A stretch of DNA of 12,978 nucleotides, taken from the NCBI GenBank assembly GCA_938009055.1, contig CALLIO010000097.1:1-12978 (forward strand), given 5' to 3'. A program made the position numbers and the translations under genes. The notes beneath the pieces are model-generated. The model was given only the letters and a program-made list of their open reading frames with translations, did not search any database and had not been told where the DNA came from. Position 1 is the first letter of the stretch; each line of letters starts with the position of its first letter. Source of the DNA: an uncultured Altererythrobacter sp. GTDB lineage: Bacteria > Pseudomonadota > Alphaproteobacteria > Sphingomonadales > Sphingomonadaceae. Below are positions 5,761 through 12,978 of this stretch, piece after piece.

Positions 5761-6108
5761 GTGAGCGAAAAACTGTTTGGCATTCATGGCGCAGCCTTGG
5801 AGTTGCGTTCGCAGCGCATGGGTATGCTGACCAGCAATATCGCCAATGCGGCAACGCCTGGATACAAAGCGCGCGATCTCGATTTCGCCGCTGCGCTTGA
5901 TGCGCGGCTGGAGGGCAAGAGCCAAATGCGCTCGATTGCTGACCACACAAAATACCGTGTGCCGGTCCTGCCCAGCATGGATGGCAATACGGTCGAGCTT
6001 GCCAATGAACAGATCGCCTTTGCTGAAAACGCCGTCGCTTATTCGGCCACTTTGTCCTTTGTTCAGGGCAAGGTCGAAAACGTCAAACGCGCGCTGAAAG
6101 GGGAATAA
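5761..6108 (+). CDS. flgB: Flagellar proximal rod protein FlgB
   Basis: The product has 115 residues. FlgB is part of the proximal rod that links the MS-ring side to FlgC and FlgF. The N-terminal rod motif is clear (LRSQRMGMLTSNIANAATPG at 17-36, followed by YKARDLDF) and the C-terminal amphipathic helix follows (ENAVAYSATLSFVQGKVENV). The middle segment is short, giving a length at the lower end for the family. The start is GTG at 5761 with GGAG seven bases before. It is the first gene of the operon behind the sigma-54 promoter and is followed two bases later by flgC. No fliE follows flgC here, unlike many flgB-flgC-fliE operons, so fliE must lie elsewhere. Confidence 0.94.
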   Translation: MSEKLFGIHGAALELRSQRMGMLTSNIANAATPGYKARDLDFAAALDARLEGKSQMRSIADHTKYRVPVLPSMDGNTVELANEQIAFAENAVAYSATLSFVQGKVENVKRALKGE

Positions 6109-6110
6109 TC

Positions 6111-6527
6111 ATGCCCGATAATGCCAGCCAGCCAATGAACCTTTTCCGCCTCACCGAACGCGGCCTTTCAGCGCAAATGGTGCGGATGAATGCGGCGGCA
6201 TCCAACCTTGCCAATGCCGGTTCGGTTTCGAGCAGCAGCGAGGAAGCCTATCGCGCGATCCGCCCCGTTTTCGGAGCCGAGCTTGACCGCGCCTCTGGTC
6301 TTTCCAGCGTGCGCGTCAGCCATATGGTCACTTCCGAAACCGAGCCCACCAAACGCCGCGATCCCGATCACCCATTGGCCGACGAAAACGGCGATGTGTG
6401 GGAAGCGAACGTCGATGAAAGCGCCGAGATGATCGAGATCATGGAAAGCGCACGCCAATACCAAAACCTGGTCGAGGCACTCCAAACCGCCAAGCAGTTA
6501 ATGCTCGATACTTTGAGGAACAATTAG
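6111..6527 (+). CDS. flgC: Flagellar proximal rod protein FlgC
   Basis: The product has 138 residues, a normal FlgC length. FlgC forms the proximal rod with FlgB and FlgF. The N-terminal rod helix carries ERGLSAQMVRMNAAASNLAN (16-35). The family block HPLADENGDVWEANVDESAE lies at about 88-107, matching the FlgC pattern (D/H)-P-x-A-D-x-x-G-x-V. The C-terminal helix runs from about 108 (MIEIMESARQYQNLVEALQT). The ATG at 6111 has AGGGG eight bases upstream and starts two bases after the flgB stop. Nothing unusual is seen. Confidence 0.95.
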   Translation: MPDNASQPMNLFRLTERGLSAQMVRMNAAASNLANAGSVSSSSEEAYRAIRPVFGAELDRASGLSSVRVSHMVTSETEPTKRRDPDHPLADENGDVWEANVDESAEMIEIMESARQYQNLVEALQTAKQLMLDTLRNN

Positions 6528-6529
6528 AT

Positions 6530-6832
6530 ATGACAATCAATACCATAGCCAGTGAAACGCTTGACCGGCTGAACCAGCCCAGCACGCTCAGCTCGAGCAA
6601 TCCAGCCAACGCGTTGGATCAAAGCGATTTCCTACTTCTGCTCACAACACAGCTGCAAAATCAGGATCCAACTGAGCCGCAGGGCAATGAAGCAATGATC
6701 GCGCAAATGGCTCAGTTCTCTTCGTTGGAAGCGAACCTAGCGACCAACACAACGCTGGAAGACATTGCTGCCAAACTCGATGCACTGATTGCTGTGCAAG
6801 AGGCAGCCATTCAACCGAGCACGGCTCCTTAA
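6530..6832 (+). CDS. flgD: Hook-capping protein FlgD, short form (N-terminal domain only)
   Basis: The product has 100 residues. FlgD caps the growing hook and helps FlgE subunits to assemble. The conserved N-terminal block is intact: DQSDFLLLLTTQLQNQDPTE (30-49), then PQGNEAMIAQMAQFSSLEAN. A short helix follows (TLEDIAAKLDALIAVQEAAI) and then the stop. The C-terminal Tudor/FnIII region present in enterobacterial FlgD (about 230 residues) is absent. There is no leftover sequence after the stop that resembles it, since only 39 bases separate it from flgE. The ATG at 6530 has GAGGAA nine bases upstream and follows flgC by two bases. GC content in this gene and flgE is lower than in neighbouring genes. 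The FlgD identity is secure; whether the short form works alone as a cap is unknown. Confidence 0.9.
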   Translation: MTINTIASETLDRLNQPSTLSSSNPANALDQSDFLLLLTTQLQNQDPTEPQGNEAMIAQMAQFSSLEANLATNTTLEDIAAKLDALIAVQEAAIQPSTAP

Positions 6833-6871
6833 AATACGCACCCTCAAAACCCCTGAAAAGGATCTCAATTC

Positions 6872-7690
6872 ATGACTTCGTTTTACACCTCTCTTAATGC
6901 TCTGCGGAACGCAGAGACGGATCTAAGCGTCATTGCTCACAACATTGCCAATGCGGAAACTTTGGCTTTCAAATCGCGTAGCGTGCAATTCGCCGACATT
7001 GTGGCCGGCGGAACTGGCAATGATCCGCGATTGTCTGTGGGTCTGGGAGCGACGGTTTCCACAATCAATCAGGACTTTTCGCTGGGTGCGATTGAGCAGA
7101 CAGGGCGTAGCTTGGATGTAGCGATTGATAGCGAAGGCTTTTTCTCTGTCCGAAACCGCGAAACCGGTGAGTTCACTTTCACTCGTAACGGCAACCTTCA
7201 AATCGACAGCGACGGCAATATCGAAGATGCCCGCGGTCAACCGGTCCAAACATTTGCGATTGATCCCGCTACGGGCCTTCCTCTGAACAATACTCCGGTG
7301 GACACGCAAGTGCCAACGGTGAGCGCGGCTGGCTCTGTCCTGTCGAGCGTCACTGTTGAAGGGGATGGGAATCTTCTGGCAGCCTATGCTGATGGTGAAA
7401 TTGTGCCAATCGGAAGGCTGGCAATTGCTACTTTCGCTTCGAATGATGGCTTGTTGGCCATCGGTGAAGGACGCAACCGAGCCACAGGAGTATCGGGACA
7501 GCCGCAATTTGACAGTCCAGGCGTGGGCAATCGCGGTTCGATTCTAAGCGGAGCTTTGGAGCGCTCGAATGTGGATCTGGCCGAGGAAATGGTCTCGCTG
7601 ATCACTGCCCAGCGCAATTTCCAGGCCAATGCGCGGGCGATTGATACAGCCACAGCGATCTCGCAAACCGTTATCAACCTGCAAGGGTAG
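6872..7690 (+). CDS. flgE: Flagellar hook protein FlgE, unusually short
   Basis: The product has 272 residues, against about 400 in Salmonella. FlgE polymerises into the hook, the flexible joint. The N-terminal D0 signature is present (NALRNAETDLSVIAHNIANA, 9-28) with FKSRSVQFADI. The D1 block FTFTRNGNLQIDSDGNI is at about 101-117. The FlgE-type C-terminal half is clear: VEGDGNLLAAYADGEIVPIG, LAIATFASNDGLLAIG, GSILSGALERSNVDLAEEMV and the final D0 helix. What is missing is most of the D2 region, with only a short linker (DPATGLPLNNTPVDTQVPTV) between the two parts. The length is close to rod proteins FlgF and FlgG, but the VxxDGNLxxxYxDG motif and the position after flgD favour FlgE. ATG at 6872, AGGA nine bases upstream. 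Confidence 0.88.
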   Translation: MTSFYTSLNALRNAETDLSVIAHNIANAETLAFKSRSVQFADIVAGGTGNDPRLSVGLGATVSTINQDFSLGAIEQTGRSLDVAIDSEGFFSVRNRETGEFTFTRNGNLQIDSDGNIEDARGQPVQTFAIDPATGLPLNNTPVDTQVPTVSAAGSVLSSVTVEGDGNLLAAYADGEIVPIGRLAIATFASNDGLLAIGEGRNRATGVSGQPQFDSPGVGNRGSILSGALERSNVDLAEEMVSLITAQRNFQANARAIDTATAISQTVINLQG

Positions 7691-7701
7691 GATGAACTGA
7701 G

Positions 7702-8445
7702 ATGGATCGGTTGATCTACACTGCCTTCACCGCGATGGATTCGGCGATGAACCGGCAAAGAGCGACTGCGAACAATCTCGCCAATGTCTCAACGCCGGGC
7801 TTCAAGGCCGAAGAATTTGCGGTGACGCCTGCGACGCTGAAGGGCGAAAGCCTGGAAGCGCGCTCGATGGCGCAGGGCGCTGTGCGCGGCGCCAATCTGG
7901 AAGCAGGCAGCTTTATCCCAACCGGTCGTGGTCTCGATATTGCGGTAGAAGGCGAGGCTTTGATCGCCTTGCAAGGTGCTGATGGCGAGGAAGTCTATTC
8001 GCGCCGCGGCGATTTGCGGGTGACGGCAACAGGCGTGCTGGAAAATGGCGACGGCCTGCCGGTGATGGGCGAAGGCGGTCCGCTAACCCTTCCGCCCGGT
8101 GGCCGCCCCACAATCAGCGGCGACGGTGTGATCTTCGTACAAGATCCTGCAGCACCCGATCAGCCTGCTCAAGAAGTGGGCCGGATCAAACTCGTCAGCC
8201 CGCAAGGTAGCGCGGTCGTCAAAGGCCTCGATAATCTGCTGCGGGTTCCGGATGGCGGCGCATTGCCGGTCGATCCCATAGCCAGCGTTCAAGTGGGAAC
8301 ATTGGAAGGGTCCAATGTCGATACCGCGACTGCGCTGGTCCAAATGATCGAGGCGCAGCGTGCGTTTGAACAGCGCGCCAAGGTCATCTCCAAGGCTGAA
8401 GAGCTCGACCGCGCAGGTGTCCAGCTGATGTCGATGAGCCGCTAA
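7702..8445 (+). CDS. flgF: Flagellar proximal rod protein FlgF
   Basis: The product has 247 residues, the normal length. FlgF joins FlgB and FlgC in the proximal rod, below the distal rod protein FlgG. It opens with MDRLIYTAFTAMDSAMNRQR, followed by ATANNLANVSTPGFKAEEF, the FlgF version of the rod signature. Then come PTGRGLDIAVEGEALIALQG and a YSRRGDLRV block, and at the C-terminus VQVGTLEGSNVDTATALVQM with the closing helix. The ATG at 7702 has AGGA nine bases upstream and follows flgE by 11 bases. GC content returns to the level of the rest of the cluster here. No anomalies are seen. Confidence 0.94.
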   Translation: MDRLIYTAFTAMDSAMNRQRATANNLANVSTPGFKAEEFAVTPATLKGESLEARSMAQGAVRGANLEAGSFIPTGRGLDIAVEGEALIALQGADGEEVYSRRGDLRVTATGVLENGDGLPVMGEGGPLTLPPGGRPTISGDGVIFVQDPAAPDQPAQEVGRIKLVSPQGSAVVKGLDNLLRVPDGGALPVDPIASVQVGTLEGSNVDTATALVQMIEAQRAFEQRAKVISKAEELDRAGVQLMSMSR

Positions 8446-8587
8446 TCCTGCGGAGCTACTTGCGCCGCGCCGACTGAAGCCAAGGGGCGGACAACTGCCT
8501 AAACACGCGCGCCCTGAAACACCTCCATAGAAATACGGGGGTTCGGTCGCACCAAGCTTGAACACCTGATCAATTAAGGATGAAACC
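8446..8587. other. Intergenic gap between flgF and flgG
   Basis: This 142-base gap is the only sizeable break in the flg run. I find no sigma-54 -24/-12 pair and no hairpin with a U-tract. It contains TACGGGGGTT (8534-8543), loosely like the sites in the other two regulatory regions, and the flgG ribosome-binding site. An unrecognised internal promoter or processing site is possible. Confidence 0.4.
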
Positions 8588-9376
8588 ATGCCAACATCTG
8601 CCCTCCATGTCGCCCGCACCGGGCTTGAAGCGCAAGACACACGGATGCGTGTGATCGCCAACAATCTTGCCAATATCGGCACAACGGGTTTCAAACGCGA
8701 TCGGGCCGATTTTGCCACGCTCGCCTATCAGGATTCGCGGGTCGCTGGGCAGCAATCAACGGCCGAGACTGCCTATGCGATTGGACTTAATCTGGGCACT
8801 GGGGTGCAAGTGCAAGGCACCAGCCGGATCGCCACGCAGGGCACGCTTAATGCGACGGGCAATTCGCTCGATCTGGCGCTTGATGGTGACGGCTTTTTTC
8901 AAGTGCAATTGCCGGGCGGCGAAATTGGCTACACCCGCGCGGGCAATTTTACGCTGAGCGCTGATGGGCAATTGGTAACACCACAAGGATACGCCGTAGA
9001 GCCAGCTATCAACGTACCCCAGGGAGCACAATCCATCACGGTTGCGCCCGATGGCACTGTCTCTGCGACATTGGCTGGCGATGCCGCGCCCCAGCAATTG
9101 GGCCAAATCACGATCGCCAGTTTCGTAAATCCCGCCGGTCTCCAGGCTTTGGGTGACAATTTCCTTGCTGAAACCGCCGCCAGCGGCGCGGCCGATGTGG
9201 GGCCAGGCGGCGACAATGGTCGCGGCAATGTGCGTCAGGGCATGTTGGAAGCGTCCAACGTCAATGTCGTCGAAGAGCTAGTCGAGATGATCGAGGCGCA
9301 GCGTGCCTATGAAATCAATTCCAAAATGGTGAGCGCGGTCGATGAAATGCTGCGCAACGCCAACCAAACCCTTTGA
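8588..9376 (+). CDS. flgG: Flagellar distal rod protein FlgG
   Basis: The product has 262 residues, the standard length. FlgG builds the distal rod that crosses the peptidoglycan and runs through the P- and L-rings. The N-terminal signature is VARTGLEAQDTRMRVIANNL with ANIGTTGFKRDRADF. The FlgG-specific segment DFATLAYQDSRVAGQQST, then GLNLGTGVQVQGTSRIATQG, is visible. SLDLALDGDGFFQVQLPGGE and YTRAGNFTLSADGQLV follow. It closes with GMLEASNVNVVEELVEMIEA and the C-terminal helix. The ATG at 8588 has AGGA seven bases upstream. Its TGA overlaps the region where flgH begins. Confidence 0.96.
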   Translation: MPTSALHVARTGLEAQDTRMRVIANNLANIGTTGFKRDRADFATLAYQDSRVAGQQSTAETAYAIGLNLGTGVQVQGTSRIATQGTLNATGNSLDLALDGDGFFQVQLPGGEIGYTRAGNFTLSADGQLVTPQGYAVEPAINVPQGAQSITVAPDGTVSATLAGDAAPQQLGQITIASFVNPAGLQALGDNFLAETAASGAADVGPGGDNGRGNVRQGMLEASNVNVVEELVEMIEAQRAYEINSKMVSAVDEMLRNANQTL

Positions 9377-9399
9377 ACGCAATGATGATGAGGCCTCCA

Positions 9400-10098
9400 A
9401 TGACAACGCTCGAACAGATCCAGTCGCATGGCGCCTTTCGCATTGTGATTGCTTTGGCAGCGTTGATGCTGCTCACCAGTTGCGGGATCGAAGGTGGCCG
9501 CCCGCAGGCTGGCTTTACCGCGCCTTTGCCCGCTGCCTTGCCAAAGCCGGATACACAGCCCAGCAATGGCGCGATCTTTCAGGTCAATTCAGCCTATGCT
9601 GGCCTGCATCAGGGCAACCGCGCGCGCGCAGTTGGCGACCTTGTGACGATTGTCCTGACCGAAACCATCACCACCAGCAAAAGCACGTCTGCCAGCACCG
9701 ACCGCGACGGATCATTTGGTATCACGCCGCCCACCGCTGGCCCGCTTAGCTTTCTCAACCCCAATGCCCTTAATGCTGCTGCAAACGGGACGTTCACAGG
9801 GTCAGGCGATGCCGCGCAGCAAAGCCGCCTCAATGGCGCAATCGCTGTCACCATCGCTGCCGTCCACGCTGGCGGCACCGCTACTGTCGTCGGAGAAAAG
9901 CAGATGTCGCTTAGTCAGGGAGAGGAATGGGTGCAGTTTGCTGGCACGATCCGCCTTGCCGATATCAGCAGCGACAACCGCCTTGCTTCCTCCCAAGTTG
10001 CCAATGCGCGCATGATCTACACCGGCAGAGGCGCGATCCAAACCGCCGCACGCCCGGGCTGGCTGAGCCGTTTCTTCAACGCAGTTTCGCCATTTTGA
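9400..10098 (+). CDS. flgH: Flagellar L-ring lipoprotein FlgH
   Basis: The product has 232 residues from this start. FlgH forms the L-ring in the outer membrane, a bushing for the rod. The N-terminus is a lipoprotein signal: hydrophobic IVIALAALMLL followed by the lipobox LTSC, with C28 the lipidated residue. Family blocks are AYAGLHQGNRARAVGDLVTI, VLTETITTSKSTSA, and near the end GTIRLADISSDNRLASSQVA with ARMIYTGRGAIQ and the terminal PGWLSRFF. The ATG at 9400 was chosen because GAGG lies six bases upstream. In-frame ATGs at 9382-9388 and a TTG at 9373 overlapping the flgG stop are alternatives without a good ribosome-binding site. They only lengthen the signal peptide. The identity is secure. 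Confidence 0.93.
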   Translation: MTTLEQIQSHGAFRIVIALAALMLLTSCGIEGGRPQAGFTAPLPAALPKPDTQPSNGAIFQVNSAYAGLHQGNRARAVGDLVTIVLTETITTSKSTSASTDRDGSFGITPPTAGPLSFLNPNALNAAANGTFTGSGDAAQQSRLNGAIAVTIAAVHAGGTATVVGEKQMSLSQGEEWVQFAGTIRLADISSDNRLASSQVANARMIYTGRGAIQTAARPGWLSRFFNAVSPF

Positions 10099-10108
10099 GG
10101 TCGGGGAT

Positions 10109-11224
10109 ATGCAGACGATGAACTGGTTCCATAAATCCCTCCTGATCGCGCTGGCTGCGCTGGGTCTGCTGCTGCCCGCCCCTGCTGCGGCAGAGCGCGT
10201 GCGCGATATCGGCAGTTTCGAAGGGCTGCGCTCAAACCAGCTTACCGGATATGGCGTGGTTGTTGGCTTGGCTGGCACAGGCGATGACAATCTTGAATAT
10301 CTGACCGAGGCAATGAAGGGCGTGTCGGGCCGTTTGGGCATGGCACTGCCGCAGGGTGTTTCACCGGGGCTGAAAAACGCCGCTGCCGTTATCATCACCG
10401 CTGATTTGCCCGCTTTTGCCAAGCCCGGCCAGCGGATCGACATAACCGTCTCGACCATGGGCAAGGCCAAAAGCTTGCGCGGCGGGGCGCTTATCCTCGC
10501 GCCGCTTTATGGCGCTGATGGCCAGATATACGCGATGGCTCAGGGCAATATTGCCGTGGGCGGTTTGGGCGTATCGGGCCGCGATGGTTCGCAGCTGACC
10601 GTCAATGTCGCAACCGTTGGCCGCATTCCTGATGGCGCATCGGTCGAGCGGCCTGTTGCCAATGGCTTTGCGCTTGGCTCATCGCTCAAATTCAACTTGC
10701 ACCAAGCCGATTTTCTCACCGCCACCCGTGTGCGCGATGCGATCAACGGCCTTTATCCGGCTTCCGCGCGGATCGTTGATGGCGTGAGCATCGAGCTTGA
10801 TCTGCCACCCCAGCCCGATGCGCGCGCGGCGATGCTGGCAGAGGTTGAGATGCTTCCAGTCACTCCCGCTCCTCAGCCTGCCCGCGTCATCATCAACTCG
10901 CGCACTGGCACGGTGGTCATCAATCAGGCGGTGCGCCTTGCGCCCGCTGCGATCAGTCACGGCAAGTTGACGATCAGCATTTCTGAAAGCCCGCGCGTGG
11001 TCCAGCCGCTGCCCTTTACCGATGGCGTGACAGCGGTTGAGGAAGCAAGCGAGATTTCGGTTGAAGAGGCGGAAAGCCGCGTGGCGCTGATGCCGGGCGC
11101 TGCCTCTCTCAACGAGCTTGTCGATGCGCTCAACATGTTGGGCGTGGGCGCGGCTGATCTGGTGGTGATCCTTGAAAGCCTCAAGCAAGCGGGCGCTTTG
11201 CAAGCCGAAATGGTGGTACTGTGA
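10109..11224 (+). CDS. flgI: Flagellar P-ring protein FlgI
   Basis: The product has 371 residues, the usual length. FlgI assembles, with help from FlgA, into the periplasmic P-ring around the rod at the peptidoglycan. Residues 1-28 are a Sec signal peptide (KSLLIALAALGLLLPAPAAA). The mature protein starts with the family hallmark ERVRDIGSFEGLRSNQLTGY and GVVVGLAGTGDD. Later come LKNAAAVIITADLPAFAKPG, DITVSTMGKAKSLRGGALIL, then VIINSRTGTVVINQAVRLAP. The C-terminal block (LNELVDALNMLGVGAADLVV, ILESLKQAGALQAE) is the typical FlgI ending. The ATG at 10109 has GAGG eight bases upstream; ATG at 10118 is also possible. The stop overlaps the flgJ start (GTGA). Confidence 0.96.
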   Translation: MQTMNWFHKSLLIALAALGLLLPAPAAAERVRDIGSFEGLRSNQLTGYGVVVGLAGTGDDNLEYLTEAMKGVSGRLGMALPQGVSPGLKNAAAVIITADLPAFAKPGQRIDITVSTMGKAKSLRGGALILAPLYGADGQIYAMAQGNIAVGGLGVSGRDGSQLTVNVATVGRIPDGASVERPVANGFALGSSLKFNLHQADFLTATRVRDAINGLYPASARIVDGVSIELDLPPQPDARAAMLAEVEMLPVTPAPQPARVIINSRTGTVVINQAVRLAPAAISHGKLTISISESPRVVQPLPFTDGVTAVEEASEISVEEAESRVALMPGAASLNELVDALNMLGVGAADLVVILESLKQAGALQAEMVVL

Positions 11225-11553
11225 TTGGCCCCTCTGCCATAGATGCGCCTGCGACCAAGGCGAGCCAGCCACTGTCGGCTGAGCGCATGGAATTGCGCGA
11301 GGCGGCCCAAGCGTTTGAAGCTATTATTCTGCGCCAATTGCTCGCCAGTGCGCGCGCAACGGACTTTGGCGGCGATGACATTTTCTCTGGCCAAGGGCTC
11401 GAGCAATTCGAAGCCATGCGCGATGAGCATTTTGCCGACATTGCTTCGCAAGGGCACGGTTTTGGCGAGAGCGGACTTGGCCTAGCGCGCTCGATCGAGG
11501 AACAGCTTTCCGCCCATTTGAACAGCCAACCGCCAAGCGAAAAGGAAGGCTAA
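11221..11553 (+). CDS. flgJ: Rod-binding protein FlgJ, single-domain form
   Basis: The product has 110 residues. It contains only the N-terminal rod-cap domain of FlgJ: LREAAQAFEAIILRQLLASA at about 25-44, FGGDDIFSGQGLEQFEAMRD, then the C-terminal SGLGLARSIEEQL. The glucosaminidase domain fused to it in enterobacteria (about 313 residues) is absent, as in many alphaproteobacteria. FlgJ caps the growing rod and, in single-domain systems, recruits a separate wall hydrolase. The transglycosylase encoded at 518-1501 is the likely partner. The start is GTG at 11221, overlapping the flgI stop by four bases and probably coupled, since the upstream GGTGG is a weak ribosome-binding site. Confidence 0.88.
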   Translation: MIGPSAIDAPATKASQPLSAERMELREAAQAFEAIILRQLLASARATDFGGDDIFSGQGLEQFEAMRDEHFADIASQGHGFGESGLGLARSIEEQLSAHLNSQPPSEKEG

Positions 11554-11556
11554 AGC

Positions 11557-12894
11557 ATGACCTTCTCACTGATGAATATTGGCAGTTCGGGCATCACTGC
11601 TGCGCGATCCGCGCTCGAGGTGACAGCCCAAAATATCGCCAATGCCGAAACTGAAGGCTATGTTCGTCGCCGGCTAAACCAAACTGAAATGGCGACCAGT
11701 GGCAGTATCGGTGGCAACACCGCTGGCCAATTCAACGGTGTACGTGCTGCGGGGATTACGAGGCCCGATCTGCCCTTATTGTCAGCCGAGGTGCAGCGTT
11801 CTGCCGCTAGCTTTGCTGCCGCTGATGCAGAGGTTGGCGCGCTTAGCCAGACGGAAACCGCGCTTGAGCAATCGGGGCTTTACGATGTCATCGTCGAGTT
11901 CGAAGCCTCGCTCGCACAGCTTGAATCCGACCCGCTTAACGCTTCGCTTCGCGCCAATACGCTTGAGCAAGGTCGCGCGCTCGCCGAGACATTCCAGATT
12001 TCACACGGCGCGATTGCGCAGAGTGGCGACTTCATCCGGGTTGAGGCGCAAACTGGTGTTGGCACGGTCAATGAGCTAGCCGCGCAGTTGGCTCAGACCA
12101 ATGTTGCGCTCGTCAGCAGCCAGCCAGACACTGGCAGCCACAATGTGCTGCTCGATCAGCGCGATCTTTTGCTTGAGCAATTGTCGCAGGAGTTGGGTGT
12201 CTCAACCGAGTATAGCTTCAACGGGTCGGTTGAAATCCGGCTTGGCGATAGCAGCGGCGAGCTTTTGGTGACGGGTGCAACGGCCTCCACCCTTGCGGCC
12301 AACGAGCAGGCGAATGGAACGCTTGAATTTTCACTGGGCGGGACGGCGGTCACACCTGTCAGCGGCGCTCTTGCGGGCCGGGCGAGTGCCCTGGAAACGC
12401 AGGCGAGCGTTCTGGCCGACCTCAACACAATTGCCGCTGGCACAATCAGCGCGTTGAACACAGCGCAGTCGAATGGCGCAGCGCAAGATGGCAGCGCGGG
12501 CCAGCCTTTCTTCTCAGGTTCTGATGCCAGCGATATGGCTGTGGCTCTTGCAACCGGTAGCGGCATTGCGACCGCGCCATCCGGATCGGCGGCGAACAGT
12601 CTTGATACGTCGAATCTTGCCGCTTTGCGCAGCGCGCTTTCGAACGGCGGACCGGCAGCACAGACCGATACGCTGCTGTTTGATTTGTCCAACTCGCTTC
12701 GCAATCGCGCTGCCAGCCGCGATGCTTTGCAGGCGATCGCCGATGCTGCGCAAACATCACTGTCAGGTGCCGCAGATGTCGATCTCGATCAGGAAGCGGC
12801 CAATTTGCTGCGTTACCAGCAATCTTTCGAAGCATCTGGCCGGGTGATCCAGGTCGCCAATGAAATCTTCGACGCCATTTTGGGAATTCGCTAG
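11557..12894 (+). CDS. flgK: Hook-filament junction protein FlgK (HAP1)
   Basis: The product has 445 residues, shorter than the roughly 550 of Salmonella but within the range for the family. FlgK is the first junction protein placed on the finished hook. The N-terminus has the axial-protein signature SSGITAARSALEVTAQNIAN (9-28) and AETEGYVRRRLNQTEM. FlgK-specific segments follow: LYDVIVEFEASLAQLESDPL, and DTGSHNVLLDQRDLLLEQLS with N/H-x-L-x-D-x-R-D. The variable middle is Ala/Gly/Ser-rich. It ends in the helix LDQEAANLLRYQQSFEASGR, then VIQVANEIFDAILGIR, matching the family C-terminus. The ATG at 11557 has AAGG about seven bases upstream. It is likely a client of the FlgN encoded at 1583-1918. 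Confidence 0.95.
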   Translation: MTFSLMNIGSSGITAARSALEVTAQNIANAETEGYVRRRLNQTEMATSGSIGGNTAGQFNGVRAAGITRPDLPLLSAEVQRSAASFAAADAEVGALSQTETALEQSGLYDVIVEFEASLAQLESDPLNASLRANTLEQGRALAETFQISHGAIAQSGDFIRVEAQTGVGTVNELAAQLAQTNVALVSSQPDTGSHNVLLDQRDLLLEQLSQELGVSTEYSFNGSVEIRLGDSSGELLVTGATASTLAANEQANGTLEFSLGGTAVTPVSGALAGRASALETQASVLADLNTIAAGTISALNTAQSNGAAQDGSAGQPFFSGSDASDMAVALATGSGIATAPSGSAANSLDTSNLAALRSALSNGGPAAQTDTLLFDLSNSLRNRAASRDALQAIADAAQTSLSGAADVDLDQEAANLLRYQQSFEASGRVIQVANEIFDAILGIR

Positions 12895-12895
12895 G

Positions 12896-12978
12896 ATGAT
12901 TTCGGCCACCAATTCCACCTCCAGCTTTTACCAGCGCTCGCTTGACCAGCTTTCGGCACTGCGCGCGTCGGCAGAACA
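12896..12978 (+). CDS. flgL: Hook-filament junction protein FlgL, N-terminal fragment (cut by window edge)
   Basis: Only the first 27 codons are inside the window. They read MISATNSTSSFYQRSLDQLS, then ALRASAE, which fits the FlgL/HAP3 N-terminus (R/S-x-S-T-S-x-x-F-Y-Q-R-x-L-x-Q-M). FlgL sits between FlgK and the filament. The ATG at 12896 begins one base after the flgK stop. The ribosome-binding site is weak (GGGA about 10-13 bases upstream), so coupling to flgK is likely. The call rests on this short match and on the flgK-flgL order. Confidence 0.85.
   Translation, partial: MISATNSTSSFYQRSLDQLSALRASAE

Noticed and set aside
6872..7690. Calling this gene a second FlgF/FlgG rod protein because of its length
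   Set aside because: The GDGNLLAAYADG block and the location directly after flgD fit FlgE better.
9055..9070. TGGCACT with correctly spaced GC inside flgG
   Set aside because: It lies within a coding region, the -12 half is weak, and no gene starts at a suitable distance downstream. A similar chance match is near 12437 in flgK.

Overview
This window is a compact flagellar biosynthesis cluster, GC-rich with Gly/Ala-rich proteins. Gene content and order, the small FlgJ without a muramidase domain and the adjoining lytic transglycosylase fit an alphaproteobacterium. The best guess is a sphingomonad or Erythrobacter-like organism, inferred from the look of the proteins and not from any search. 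I see no mobile elements, tRNA, rRNA or CRISPR.

Layout. (1) Positions 1-2869, minus strand, read right to left: flgA (P-ring chaperone), flgM (anti-sigma-28), flgN (export chaperone), a lytic transglycosylase, then flhA (export gate, cut by the window's left edge). Clear sigma-54 promoters lie upstream of flgA and upstream of the transglycosylase. (2) 2870-3167: divergent regulatory region with a 10-bp palindrome and a leader hairpin. (3) 3168-4298, plus strand: a soluble diguanylate cyclase (GGDEF) with an unrecognised N-terminal region. (4) 4322-5457, minus strand: a stator-like pair, a three-helix MotA-like protein and a 133-residue MotB/ExbD-like partner with no room for the OmpA-type peptidoglycan-binding domain. 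(5) 5458-5760: divergent regulatory region with a near-consensus sigma-54 promoter for flgB. (6) 5761-12978, plus strand: flgB, C, D, E, F, G, H, I, J, K and the first 27 codons of flgL, mostly overlapping or a few bases apart. The largest internal gap is 142 bases between flgF and flgG.

Together the genes cover the rod (FlgB, C, F, G), rod cap (FlgJ), P- and L-rings (FlgI, FlgH, with FlgA), hook and its cap (FlgE, FlgD), hook-filament junction (FlgK, FlgL), late export control (FlgM, FlgN), export gate (FlhA) and probably cell-wall opening (transglycosylase). The shared sigma-54 promoters imply common control by RpoN and an enhancer-binding activator encoded elsewhere. FlgM implies a sigma-28 (FliA) checkpoint, also encoded elsewhere.

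Most worth a second look: the reduced stator-like pair, the jointly shortened FlgD and FlgE with somewhat lower GC than their neighbours, the repeated sigma-54 promoter core, and a diguanylate cyclase without the usual inhibitory site in the middle of a flagellar locus.
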